Positions 46,853 through 56,900 of a stretch of 64,000 bases of DNA are shown here, piece by piece. Below the pieces are notes generated by a model. It made no database searches and was not told the DNA's origin. It saw nothing but the letters and a program-made list of their open reading frames with translations. Source of the stretch: Dysgonomonas sp. 216 (GTDB lineage Bacteria > Bacteroidota > Bacteroidia > Bacteroidales > Dysgonomonadaceae); contig NZ_QVMM01000003.1 of NCBI RefSeq assembly GCF_010501065.1, positions 124,001 to 188,000 on the forward strand, read 5' to 3'. Both the position numbers and the translations under genes were made by a program. Positions within the stretch are counted from its first letter, which is position 1. Each line of letters opens with the position of its first letter.

Positions 46853-46925
46853 TCGGGATGAGATGACTCGAACATCCGACCTCCACGTCCCGAACGTGGC
46901 GCGCTACCAACTGTGCTACATCCCG
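46853..46925 (-). tRNA. tRNA-Pro (anticodon CGG)
   Basis: Minus strand: CGGGATG/CATCTCATCCCG-type acceptor (CGGGATG with CATCCCG), anticodon stem CCACG/CGTGG enclosing TTCGGGA with anticodon CGG, and a T arm containing GTTCGAGTC. CCA is not encoded. It faces tRNA-Pro(GGG) across the Rhs block. Confidence 0.95.
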
Positions 46926-46988
46926 ATTTGTAGCACAAATTTAAACCTATTTCTATTGTCAAACAAGAATTATGTTAAAAAAATAATG

Positions 46989-48299
46989 TTACTGATTATC
47001 TTTTGTCTTATAAATATTACTGAATTTGGGTAAAATAAGTAGTCGTAAAGATACATCATAGTTCAAATAGCTCCATATCCAGTCAAGAAATACCGAAACT
47101 TTGTTCTTCATACCAACAATCGATAGAATATGCACTATCAGCCATAACCACCAGGCTACAATACCACTAAACTTAAATTTGCCTAAATCGGCAACAGCTG
47201 CATTACGACCAATTGTTGCAAGCGATCCTCGGTCAGAATAGACGAACTTTTTGAAGTCAGTTTCCTTGTTCGCATTACGATTCAAGTTTTTTGCCAAATT
47301 TTGAGCCATTTGCATTGCTACCTGAGCTACCTGAGGATGTCCTTTCGAGCTCTTCTCCGAAATTAAAATGCATGTATCTCCAATCGAAAATATATCATTA
47401 TACCCCTTTACTCTGTTGCATTCATCAACAACCATGCGCCCACGATTGTATGCATCTTCATTTAAGCCTGTAATTGTGTTTGGTTTAATGCCTGCAACCC
47501 ATAATACATTGCTCGAAATAATACGGGTACCATCACTAATTTCTACACACAAATCTTCGTAGCTTTTAACCGATTTATCCTGATGCAGAATTACTCCACG
47601 GTTTGCTAAAGTATTTGCAGCATTAGCAGATGCGTTTTCTGACATACCAAATAATAGGCGAGGGGAGGCATCTACTAAATGTATCTCCATTTTAGAAAAA
47701 TCGAGCTCCGGATAGTCTTTAGGCAATATCGTTTTTTTCATATCCGCTAAAGCACCGGCTAATTCAACACCTGTAGCTCCACCACCAACAATAACAAATG
47801 TCAGTAATCGTTTTAATTCATCTTCATTTTTTGCATTCAAGGCATTCTCTAAACTCATAAGAATACGATTTCTCATAAGCAGAGCCTCGGGAATAGATTT
47901 TAAAGCAAAAGTTGTTTCCCTAAGCTGTTCATTTCCAAAGAAATTAGTATCGCACCCTGTCGCAATAACCAAATAATCGTATTTTATTTCGCCAATTGTG
48001 GTTTCTACAATTTTTGATTCAGAGTTTATATGTTTAGCTTGGCAAGTTCTAAAATGAAAATCTTTCTCGTTTTGAAATGCTTTGCGGTGAGGGTAAGAGA
48101 TAGAACTCGGCTCGAGACCACCTGTAGCTACCTGATAAAAAAGAGGTTGGAACTGGTAATAATTTACCTTGTCGATAAGAACAACCTGATAGGCTTTATG
48201 GTTTATTTTTTTTGCCATCTGTAAACCAGCAAAACCACCACCAATAATTACAATTCTTTTCTTCCCTTTACTATTGGGAATGTTAGTTATTGATTCCAC
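46989..48299 (-). CDS. ndh: Type II NADH:quinone oxidoreductase (NDH-2)
   Basis: NDH-2 oxidises NADH and passes electrons to quinone without pumping ions. The 436-residue protein has two dinucleotide-binding folds: IVIIGGGFAGLQMAKKI (about 16-32, FAD) and TFVIVGGGATGVELAGALA (about 162-180, NADH), plus GDTCILISEK. A C-terminal hydrophobic segment (KFSGIVAWWLWLIVHILSIV) anchors it to the membrane. It complements the ion-pumping NQR in the same window. Confidence 0.93.
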   Translation of the reverse strand: MESITNIPNSKGKKRIVIIGGGFAGLQMAKKINHKAYQVVLIDKVNYYQFQPLFYQVATGGLEPSSISYPHRKAFQNEKDFHFRTCQAKHINSESKIVETTIGEIKYDYLVIATGCDTNFFGNEQLRETTFALKSIPEALLMRNRILMSLENALNAKNEDELKRLLTFVIVGGGATGVELAGALADMKKTILPKDYPELDFSKMEIHLVDASPRLLFGMSENASANAANTLANRGVILHQDKSVKSYEDLCVEISDGTRIISSNVLWVAGIKPNTITGLNEDAYNRGRMVVDECNRVKGYNDIFSIGDTCILISEKSSKGHPQVAQVAMQMAQNLAKNLNRNANKETDFKKFVYSDRGSLATIGRNAAVADLGKFKFSGIVAWWLWLIVHILSIVGMKNKVSVFLDWIWSYLNYDVSLRLLILPKFSNIYKTKDNQ

Positions 48300-48394
48300 T
48301 TTAAGTCAAAAGCTTTTACTGTTTAACAATCTTTTTTTCTCTATTACAAAAAAAGAACCTTTTGATTAAAAGATTCTTTTCATAGTATGTTACG

Positions 48395-49066
48395 TTATGC
48401 TGTTTTATCCGAACCTTTCATCTTTGCCCGAACAATCTCAAATATACCCGGCATTATTGATATGATTATGATCAAAACAACAATTAGCTTCAAATTATTT
48501 TGAACAAACTGAAAATCACCAACAAAATATCCTAACAAACAGAATATAGAAATCCAAGCTACTCCACCTATCACATTAAACGAAAAGAAATGCTTATAAG
48601 TCATTTTTCCCATACCTGCTACAAATGGAGCAAATGTTCTTACAATAGGTACAAATCGTGCAATTATAATCGTTTTGCCACCGTGCTTTTCGTAAAAATG
48701 ATTTGTTTTCTCCAGATAACTTTGTTTGAATATTTTTGAATTCGGATTTCGAAATAATTTTTCGCCAAAGAATCGCCCAATTGTATAGTTTAACGCATCT
48801 CCAAGAACAGCTGCCACAATTAATACTCCTACCAATACAGTTATATTTAGGTCATTATCTGGTCTGTGTGCTAGTATTCCGGTTAAAAAAAGAAGCGAAT
48901 CGCCCGGCAAAAAAGGAGTAACAACCAATCCTGTCTCACAGAATATAATAAGAAACAGAATTGCATATACCCACATTCCATATGTATTAACTAATGTATC
49001 GAGGGTAGTTTCGGTTTCAGTTAATAATTGAACAAGAAAATTCCAAATTTCATGAAAAAGTTCCAT
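48395..49066 (-). CDS. DedA/SNARE-associated family membrane protein
   Basis: The 223-residue protein has about five hydrophobic segments and the DedA signature: [15 protein letters not shown] (about 51-65), [17 protein letters not shown], and the basic motif [19 protein letters not shown] (about 139-157). DedA proteins act in lipid flipping and envelope homeostasis. It is a single gene on the minus strand; a -7-like TATCTTTG box lies at 49120-49113. Confidence 0.92.
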   Translation of the reverse strand: MELFHEIWNFLVQLLTETETTLDTLVNTYGMWVYAILFLIIFCETGLVVTPFLPGDSLLFLTGILAHRPDNDLNITVLVGVLIVAAVLGDALNYTIGRFFGEKLFRNPNSKIFKQSYLEKTNHFYEKHGGKTIIIARFVPIVRTFAPFVAGMGKMTYKHFFSFNVIGGVAWISIFCLLGYFVGDFQFVQNNLKLIVVLIIIISIMPGIFEIVRAKMKGSDKTA

Positions 49067-49313
49067 ATATTTTTATTTATGTAATCTATTCTCTTTTTTA
49101 TGTTTTACAGCACAAAGATAGTCAATTTATCAGAACAATAAAGCTAATATAAATCGCATCCTATAGTTAATTGCAAAAAGCTTTTTCTATTTGATATCCA
49201 AAGTTATCAATATTAAAACAAAATGACGATTTAGCTTTTTATAACGTTACAGAAAATACAAAAGCAACCTAAATAAATTAGATTGCTTTCATTTTATAAA
49301 GAATATCAATGTA

Positions 49314-49994
49314 TTAGTAACGTCCTTCCACAGCATTCCAATCAATTATCTTCCATATTTCAGAAAGATGATCGGCACGTCTGTTCTGATAATCCAAATA
49401 ATAAGCATGTTCCCAAACATCAAAACCTAATAGGGGAGTAAGCCCCTTTGTTACAGGATTACCTGCGTTTGGTTCTTTTTCGATAGATAGTTTTCCTGAA
49501 GCATCTTTGGCCAACCAAACCCAACCTGATCCAAATAAACCAGCTCCGGCTGTATTTAATTCTTTTTTGAAATTTTCGAATGATCCCCATTTAGCATTAA
49601 TTGCTTCAGCTAATTTACCTTTTGGTTCACCACCTCCGTTAGGCGAGAACGATAAAAAGTATATATTATGGTTAAGGGTTTGCCCTGCATTATTGAAAAT
49701 AGCTCCATCGCTTTCTTTTACAATAGTTTCTAAATCAGCATTTTCAAATTTAGTACCAACTACCAGATTATTAAGATTATTAATATAGGTTTGAAGGTGT
49801 TTACCATAATGAAGTTCAATTGTTTGCTTACTGATTACAGGTTCTAGTGCGTTTGTTGCATAAGGCAACTTTGGTAATTCAAATTTCATAATTTTTTCGT
49901 TTTTATTATTTGTTAATATTTCGTTATTGTTTGCTGTAGCATTTATTACTACCATAAAACATATGATTAATGTTATCGAAATAATTCTATTCAT
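49314..49994 (-). CDS. sodB: Superoxide dismutase (Fe/cambialistic), possibly exported
   Basis: The enzyme disproportionates superoxide. The 226-residue frame begins with a signal-peptide-like MNRIISITLIICFMVVINATA, then a short Asn-rich linker, then the normal SOD start MKFELPKLPYA at an ATG at 49889 (191 residues). Metal ligands are visible in HYGKHLQTYI, LNHNIYF and FDVWEHAYYLDY. FNNAGQTLNH carries the Gln found in Fe-type and cambialistic enzymes such as that of Porphyromonas. I give the longer form because the signal peptide looks real; an internal start would give a cytoplasmic form. A -7 box lies upstream. Confidence 0.93.
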   Translation of the reverse strand: MNRIISITLIICFMVVINATANNNEILTNNKNEKIMKFELPKLPYATNALEPVISKQTIELHYGKHLQTYINNLNNLVVGTKFENADLETIVKESDGAIFNNAGQTLNHNIYFLSFSPNGGGEPKGKLAEAINAKWGSFENFKKELNTAGAGLFGSGWVWLAKDASGKLSIEKEPNAGNPVTKGLTPLLGFDVWEHAYYLDYQNRRADHLSEIWKIIDWNAVEGRY

Positions 49995-50116
49995 TTTTAT
50001 ATATTCCTTCTGGTTCTATCAAATTAACAAACAGAAACCAATATTGTTTATCAATAAATTATAGATTCTCTCTAATTCTCATAGGTATTATATATATAGT
50101 AAACAAATTACAGTCG

Positions 50117-50138
50117 CAAACATATATAAATATATTTG
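50117..50138. promoter_or_regulatory. Back-to-back -7 boxes in the sod-trmD gap
   Basis: TATGTTTG reads on the minus strand (50124-50117, toward sod) and TATATTTG on the plus strand (50131-50138). Together they form an imperfect 22-nt dyad. The 329-nt gap holds no gene. Confidence 0.5.
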
Positions 50139-50323
50139 TTCTATAATTACCATTATGTTTAATAATAGGTTTTAAATATTGAAAATTAATCTTCTATGAC
50201 TCCCATTCTTACTTTTCTATTTTTACTCCACTTCAGACTCTAAAGATAATATGCCACAAAAAATTGCACTCATTTGTAGGCTTTTTATACATTTGCAGTC
50301 TATTATTTCAACTTAGTATAAAA

Positions 50324-51001
50324 ATGAGAATAGATATAATATCAGTATTACCTGAGATAGTTGAAGGATCGGTCAATTTTTCAATCTTAAAAAAAGCACA
50401 AGATAAAAATCTAGCAGAAATTGTAATTCACAATCTCAGGGATTACACTAACGACAAACATCGCCGTGTAGATGATTATCCGTTTGGTGGCGAAGCTGGA
50501 ATGGTTATCCAAATTGAACCGGTTGACAATATTATATCTTATTTGAAAAATCAGAGAAATTACGATGAAATAATATTTACTTCTCCAGATGGAGAACAAT
50601 TTAATCAGAAGATGGCTAATACAATGTCATCTATGGATAACATTATTATTTTGTGCGGGCATTATAAAGGAATTGATTACAGAATACGTGAACATTTAAT
50701 TACCAAAGAAATATCTATTGGCGATTTTGTTCTTACAGGTGGCGAACTTGTAGCCGCAATGATTGCCGATGCTATTGTACGTGTTATTCCCGGAGCTATC
50801 GGAGATGAGCAATCTGCCCTCTCCGACTCTTTTCAGGATAATTTATTGGCTCCTCCGGTATATACCCGCCCTGCTGACTACAAGGGCTGGAAAGTACCTG
50901 AAATACTACTATCAGGTCATCAAAAGAATATTGATGATTGGAAATTGCAGAAAGCAGTTGAACGTACCAAACTTTTAAGACCGGATTTATTGTCTGATTA
51001 A
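50324..51001 (+). CDS. trmD: tRNA (guanine-N1)-methyltransferase
   Basis: TrmD methylates G37 of tRNAs with a G at position 36, including tRNA-Pro, and prevents frameshifting. I start at the ATG at 50324 (225 residues); the frame runs back to 50264, but a promoter (TTG, 21 nt, TACATTTG at 50288-50295) lies inside that stretch. The trefoil-knot SAM site appears as [13 protein letters not shown] and [19 protein letters not shown], and [12 protein letters not shown] lies near residue 56. Confidence 0.95.
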   Translation: MRIDIISVLPEIVEGSVNFSILKKAQDKNLAEIVIHNLRDYTNDKHRRVDDYPFGGEAGMVIQIEPVDNIISYLKNQRNYDEIIFTSPDGEQFNQKMANTMSSMDNIIILCGHYKGIDYRIREHLITKEISIGDFVLTGGELVAAMIADAIVRVIPGAIGDEQSALSDSFQDNLLAPPVYTRPADYKGWKVPEILLSGHQKNIDDWKLQKAVERTKLLRPDLLSD

Positions 51002-51014
51002 AACTTATAAAAAA

Positions 51015-51926
51015 TTAAACGGAAAGCTGCCCGATTAAATCTTTTACGTGGCTAATATTATGCTTATCCAAATACTCTTTTATACCTTCGGCAACTTTTA
51101 CTGAAATTGCCGGGTCTATAAAGTTATATGTACCTATCTGAATAGCCGATGAACCGGCCAAGATGAACTCAATAGCATCTTCCCAGCACGATATTCCCCC
51201 CATACCTATAATAGGGATGTTTACGGCATTATATGTTTGCCACACCATACGCAATGCTACAGGTTTAACACATGCACCCGACAGTCCGCCAGTAACAGTA
51301 GACAGTATAGGCTTACGTTTGTTTATATCGATAGCCATTCCCAACAAAGTATTTATAAGAGAAAGGCAATCGGCTCCTTCTCCCTCTACAGCTTTGGCTA
51401 TCTGAGTAATATCGGTTACATTTGGAGATAACTTTACTATCAAAGTTTTAGGATAAACTTTTCTTACTGCTTTTACTACATTCGCAGCCGAATTTGCACA
51501 TGTTCCAAAAGCCATACCGCCTTCTTTTACATTAGGGCATGATATATTCAGCTCAATAGCTGGTATTTTGTCTAAACCTACCAAACGTTCGGCACATTCG
51601 GCATAGTCTTCGATAGTAGAGCCCGAAACATTTACAATAACATTTGTATCCAAATCTTTTATTTCGGGATAGATATTTGAAACAAAGTAATCTACACCTT
51701 TATTTTGAAGCCCAACAGCATTCAGCATACCCGAAGGAGTTTCGGCCATACGAGGATAAGGATTTCCCTGACGTTCGTGTAAAGTTGTTCCTTTTACGAA
51801 TATTCCACCTATTTTAGATAAATCCATAAAATCGGAAAACTCTTTTCCGTATCCAAAAGTACCGGATGCTGTCATTACCGGATTTTTAAGTTCGAGTCCG
51901 GCTATATTTATTTTCAATTTATCCAT
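51015..51926 (-). CDS. pyrD: Dihydroorotate dehydrogenase B, catalytic subunit
   Basis: PyrD (class 1B) oxidises dihydroorotate to orotate in pyrimidine synthesis, passing electrons via PyrK to NAD+. The 303-residue barrel has the FMN-binding start [13 protein letters not shown], the catalytic Cys in [17 protein letters not shown] (about 130-146), and [20 protein letters not shown]. The ATG overlaps the pyrK stop by 13 nt. Confidence 0.95.
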   Translation of the reverse strand: MDKLKINIAGLELKNPVMTASGTFGYGKEFSDFMDLSKIGGIFVKGTTLHERQGNPYPRMAETPSGMLNAVGLQNKGVDYFVSNIYPEIKDLDTNVIVNVSGSTIEDYAECAERLVGLDKIPAIELNISCPNVKEGGMAFGTCANSAANVVKAVRKVYPKTLIVKLSPNVTDITQIAKAVEGEGADCLSLINTLLGMAIDINKRKPILSTVTGGLSGACVKPVALRMVWQTYNAVNIPIIGMGGISCWEDAIEFILAGSSAIQIGTYNFIDPAISVKVAEGIKEYLDKHNISHVKDLIGQLSV

Positions 51927-52696
51927 GTCAAATCTTTTATATTAAATACAGGACCTTCGCTACACACACACACATGACCATCTTTGGTTTTCTCAACACA
52001 ACATAAGCACACTCCAAAACCACAAGCCATTGTATTTTCGAGCGATACTTCGCATTCTATATTATTTTTTGCTGCATATTGTGCAACAGCCATCATCATA
52101 GGCTTAGGTCCACATGTGAAAATGTTGTCGAATTTTATGTCTGTTAAAATCGAGTGATTTGTTACATAACCCTTTTCTCCTAACGATCCATCTTCTGTTG
52201 TACAATAAACTTCGCCATATTTTGCAAATTCGTCTAACTGTAACAGGTCGGCTTTAGAACGTGCCCCTAACAAAAAGTTGGGTTTATAGCCTTTTTCTTT
52301 AAGTTTTGCACCTAAATACAGCATAGGAGCAGTACCTACACCACCTCCGATGAGCAACAAGTTTTTATTATCAGATACAGAATCGAGCGAAAAAGTATTA
52401 CCTAGGGGCAAAAGCATATTCACAATATCAGCTTTTTTATATTGGCACATTTTACGTGTACCTTCACCCACAACTTGCACCAGAAGCCATAACTCATTAG
52501 TATCTTTATCCACAAAATTTACCGAAATAGGACGACGTAAAAATGGTTTAGGTGAATCGTCGACTCTCACTTCTACAAACTGTCCGGGATACATATCGGG
52601 CAATAGAGAGCCGTCTGTTGTAGTGAATTTTATCAAACAATAGTTTTGGTTTAGTTGAACATTATCTGTAACAACCAAATCTAGCATTTTTTTCAT
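51914..52696 (-). CDS. pyrK: Dihydroorotate dehydrogenase B, electron-transfer subunit
   Basis: PyrK carries FAD and a [2Fe-2S] cluster and links PyrD to NAD+. The 260-residue protein has [14 protein letters not shown] (FAD), [19 protein letters not shown] (NAD), and the cluster cysteines in [19 protein letters not shown] plus VCSEGPVF. It is the first gene of pyrK-pyrD; a TAACTTTG -7-like box lies at 52744-52737 (minus). Confidence 0.95.
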   Translation of the reverse strand: MKKMLDLVVTDNVQLNQNYCLIKFTTTDGSLLPDMYPGQFVEVRVDDSPKPFLRRPISVNFVDKDTNELWLLVQVVGEGTRKMCQYKKADIVNMLLPLGNTFSLDSVSDNKNLLLIGGGVGTAPMLYLGAKLKEKGYKPNFLLGARSKADLLQLDEFAKYGEVYCTTEDGSLGEKGYVTNHSILTDIKFDNIFTCGPKPMMMAVAQYAAKNNIECEVSLENTMACGFGVCLCCVEKTKDGHVCVCSEGPVFNIKDLTWIN

Positions 52697-52781
52697 TTAT
52701 CTTGTTTTTATAGATAATATAATGTATTTCACAATACAAAGTTAATTAAAATAACAACAAGATTCTTTTCTTCAACAGACT

Positions 52782-53300
52782 TTAAAGAGGTTCATTTTCG
52801 GCATTAAACGACTCGAATGTATTATCGGTGTAATAAATAATTATCTTACTTATTTTTTTAGCAGCCTTTTCGCGGTATATAATGCGCTCTGTTACAGTTT
52901 TTTGAATATTATCTTGAGGTGTTTTAACCTCTATTTCCTTGTCTTCTTCAACCAAATCTGTATAAACGGGTTCATTTATCACATTCTCGGAAGCAAATAA
53001 ATCTTGAGAAAATAAATCAGATGCCGAAAGTTGATTATTGTTTGTTGTAACAACTAACGAAGGCTGACTTGAATTAACAATATTGACTTCATCTTTATAC
53101 ATTGAACCATTTCCCGTTAAAAGCCAATCCGAATTTATTTGTGGCATTTTTGCTAATATCCGAGTTATAACTTCAAGACTGGGCTTATTACGTCCATTTA
53201 ATATATGAGATATAACTGCTCTACCAATATCAAGATTATCAGCAAAACGGGCGGGCGTTAAATTCTCAGCTTCGATTATCGATTTTATGCGATTTATCAT
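52782..53300 (-). CDS. XRE-family helix-turn-helix regulator
   Basis: The 172-residue protein (ATG at 53300; the frame extends two codons to a TTG) has an N-terminal HTH (about 3-60: LTPARFADNLDIGRAVISHI, NGRNKPSLEVITRILAKM) and the segment SDWLLTGNGSMYKDE, common in Bacteroidota CI-like regulators. The C-terminal 100 residues are polar, and no S24 peptidase motif is seen. Its own -7 box overlaps one of four TACWWWWGTA sites directly upstream, so it is probably autoregulated. Confidence 0.8.
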   Translation of the reverse strand: MINRIKSIIEAENLTPARFADNLDIGRAVISHILNGRNKPSLEVITRILAKMPQINSDWLLTGNGSMYKDEVNIVNSSQPSLVVTTNNNQLSASDLFSQDLFASENVINEPVYTDLVEEDKEIEVKTPQDNIQKTVTERIIYREKAAKKISKIIIYYTDNTFESFNAENEPL

Positions 53301-53334
53301 ATACAATAATATATAAATAAGTGTATAAGTGAAT

Positions 53335-53435
53335 TACAAATGTATAAAATATAGTTCACAAAAGCAAACAACAAATGTAATTTACGCGATAAACAAATGT
53401 AATTTTTAATAGAGCTAAATTAATGCACATTTGTA
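53335..53435 (-). promoter_or_regulatory. XRE gene promoter with four TACWWWWGTA-type operators
   Basis: Minus strand: TTTG (53368-53365), 20-nt spacer, TACATTTG (53344-53337) is a Bacteroidota promoter. Sites TACAAATGTA (53335), AACAAATGTA (53370), AACAAATGTA (53392) and CACATTTGTA (53426) sit on or beside it. Confidence 0.6.
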
Positions 53436-53698
53436 TACACTAGGGCGTGAAGATAGAACGATAATAAAAAACATATTAAAGTAACACTTTAAAAAAATAA
53501 TATATCTTGCTGATAATATTGTGATTTATAAATATAATTTGAAATACATACGTCATTAAACCGTGTTGTTTGGTATTTCATACATTTAACCTAAACAATA
53601 ACTTTATATAATAAATATATTATATTGGCTTTGAGAATAATACACTTGAAAATATTGTAGTATTACGGCTATATATAGAGGTTTACATACCTATATCA

Positions 53699-53851
53699 TA
53701 CATTTGTTACATGACACCTTTTGTTGAGTTTACTTTTGTATATTTTAATATTCGAGCAGTAAGTTTACAAATGTACATCGGAAATATATGCCTACAATAA
53801 ACTTTTGTCAACATTTGTACAGGTATACTTTTGTATAAATATACATTTGTT
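53699..53851. promoter_or_regulatory. Second cluster of seven TACWWWWGTA-type sites
   Basis: The sites start at 53699, 53731, 53766, 53800, 53810, 53826 and 53842 (TACATTTGTT, TACTTTTGTA, TACAAATGTA, AACTTTTGTC, AACATTTGTA, TACTTTTGTA, TACATTTGTT). Several also read as TAnnTTTG -7 boxes. The 671-nt gap 53301-53971 holds no gene that I can support; a 30-codon frame (53489-53581, minus) is not convincing. Confidence 0.5.
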
Positions 53852-53971
53852 CTAACCTATATTACATACAAACATAAACTCCGTGAGAATTGAATATTTC
53901 AAAACAATTAACCCTTCGGTCTTGAAAAACTCAATCTGACTAATAGATAAAATTCGATAAAAAAATAGGAT

Positions 53972-56900
53972 TTATATACTATAAACAGTGGTATCTTCTA
54001 TTAACTGCCTATACAGATTATTTTGGGAAAGAATATAATTATTACCAACCAAAAAGAGTTGTTGGCGGGCACGAGTTAAAGCTACATTTAATTTACGATC
54101 TACATTTCTCTCTCTGTTCCAATTGCAGAAAAAATCTAATTGGTAAGGCTTATTAATACAAAACGACATAATAATAATATCTCTTTGGCTACCTTGGTAT
54201 CGTTCGACGGTATCAACCATTATATTTTGTAGCTCAGATATCCTCACCTCTTCTAGTTTATGTTTTATTAATGCTATTTGATTACGGTAAGGAGTAATTA
54301 TGCCCAATGTTTTACGGGGATTAAAATCCAGTCCATTTGTTTTGTATACATCGATAACTGCTTTTGCAATACGCACTACAACATCAGCCTCGGTCTCGTT
54401 TACTTTATCGCTAATAACATTAGTACTTACATCTGTACAAGGAATAAAAGCTTTTCGATATTTAGCTACCAGATTATGCGCTCTGTCCGATTCATTCAAG
54501 CAACTAAGCTCCAATGGTTCGTTTTGCCACAACGATGCAGGCAACAGCATATTATCGTAAAAATAAGTATTCGGATAGGATGCCAATTCAGTATGCATTC
54601 GCCCTTGATATGTAAGAATTGCATATGCATTGTCCCATCCTTTATTTTGACATATACGAAATATCCGTTCGAAATAAGATTCACGACAATCAAATAACTC
54701 TAATTGATTCAGCTTTTCATCAATTACCTGTGATTTATCTTCGCTCTGAAGGGTTATTGTCGATAATTGCTTATGATCGCCAATCATTATATATTTATCG
54801 AACATAGGTAACAAGCCTATAATTTGTGGTTCCAATATCTGAGAAGCTTCATCTATTATTGCTACATTAAATTTTTTGAGTTCGAATAATTCTGGTTTAT
54901 TTGATATGGCAGCTAAAGTTCCTACAAATATTCTCTGATTCTGTATAACTTTACGTAGCTCATCTCTCGATTTTGTATTTGCCGATATATTTTGTAATAA
55001 TCTGTGCCTATATGGTTCTCCACATGATAACTCTGTTCCGATACGGATATATTTAATAATATCTTCGTTCTCCGAATTTAGTGCATTTTCTATAGCTTCG
55101 CACAACTCATCAACAGCCCTGTTTGTGTAAGCTAATACCAGAATATTATTTTGCGGATTAGTGTAAATCTCCTCAATTAAACGACGGGCATATATTGAGG
55201 TTTTACCTGTACCAGGAGGACCAACTATAAGAAAATAATCTTTTGCCGCTAATGCCTTATCTATGATACAACTTTGTTTTTCTTCTTTGGATAAGTTTGC
55301 GTTATGAGGTATCTCCTCATAATTTGTTTCAGGTGCGGTTGCACCAAGTATCAATTCTCTTTTTTCAGGAGACACACATAGAAAAGAAAACAGGCTTTTA
55401 AACATATTGATATAGGTATGATCCAGATTATCATGTTCTAATACCCAATATTTGTACGAAGTTAAATATTTCTTGTTTTTTTGTTTGTACCTGAACCTTA
55501 CTAAAACTTGTTTTGCTGTAATCCAGACCACTGTACCTTTCAGAATTTGGTTTGTCAGTACAGTATCATTTTCGTTTTCGCGTGGATACAGAATACATAT
55601 CTCTCCTTCCCTAAAATTGACAAACTCCGAATCGGAAATGCGATTAAATAATATCTTCATATCGTTGCCCGAATCGTCAATATCTTCTATTTCAAGTCCG
55701 GCTATTAAATCAAAAGCTTCCTTTCTCTCTTCAAACTCTTTATTCCACAAAGACGAAACACCGTTGGCCGATTCGTAAGCCTCGTCCCCTATTTTTTGTA
55801 AATATAATTCACGGGTTAAAAAACTGACAAACCGATAGAAGTACCTTTGTTCGGTATCGGATATGTTTTCCAATATTTTTTTCAGCCCGGTTAATTTATC
55901 AGCAAAAAAAGATGGGATACGGCTATAATTATCTGGGTCGAACATTTCTGTAAACAAATGTTCAACAACCTCTGTATTACCTATATACAAGTCGTGTTCG
56001 GTTGCAATAATTAAATTACGAATGTTAACTATTTCTTTTTCAAGCGTTTTATACGAAGCTGACATCCGTATATTTTGTCCGCATTGGTCGGCAGATGAAT
56101 ATAATATTGAGGAAAAGATTTTACGTGATGTTTTTGAAAATACACTTTGTATTATAAGACGGTATATTACTGTCTGTACCTCATGGTTTATAGCTATTTT
56201 AGTAGGATCGTTGAACGGAAAAGGTATCTTACCCGATTTCAATTCTATAATTTTGCTGGGATTATTCTCTTCATCCGAAAGTTGAAGCAAATCGAGCCGC
56301 CCTTGAAACCCAAATTTTTCACAAAAAAAAGCAGGTTCTAACGTACATTGTTTCGTATCTATCTCATTTGCAGGAAAATCATGTACCACTACCCTCTTTA
56401 TATTATCGAATTGGGCTTGGGCTTTCAGCATAAATTCAACAAAATCAGACTTTTCCTTTATATCATTACAACTGGTATACTCAAAAGGTGACATTCTGAA
56501 TGCTTTCAAGAACAAATCGTTAAACTTCAGCAATTCAGGAGAATCGCTATAAACTAATTCGTCAAGAAAGAAATTCGCTAAATTACCTAATAGTATATGT
56601 TTGGAAGCTGCGACAGGCTCAAATCGTTTTCTGAAATAATGGAGATATGATTTCCCATAATTTTGAAAACATTCGGCCAGAGATGACGCATCTACTAAAT
56701 AATCGGGTTCTAATACAATATAACGAGGTATAACGTAGTTTGTTTGTAAGTCGATAGATGAATTTACGAGATTAAGCTGTACATTAATCCATAATCTGTC
56801 TATTGTTGGATTAAATGAATCGTTTACATTTCGGACATTGTATTTAACTATAATCTCATTACCTTCGGCTATATTGGTATAGCAATAAAGCAATTCTTTT

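Noticed and set aside
36720..46925. Integrative element inserted at a tRNA gene
   Set aside because: No integrase, no direct attachment-site duplication of a tRNA 3' end, and both tRNAs are complete; kept only as a possible exchange hotspot.
53489..53581. A 30-codon minus-strand frame between the two operator clusters
   Set aside because: No ribosome-binding context, no similarity and composition like the surrounding AT-rich DNA.
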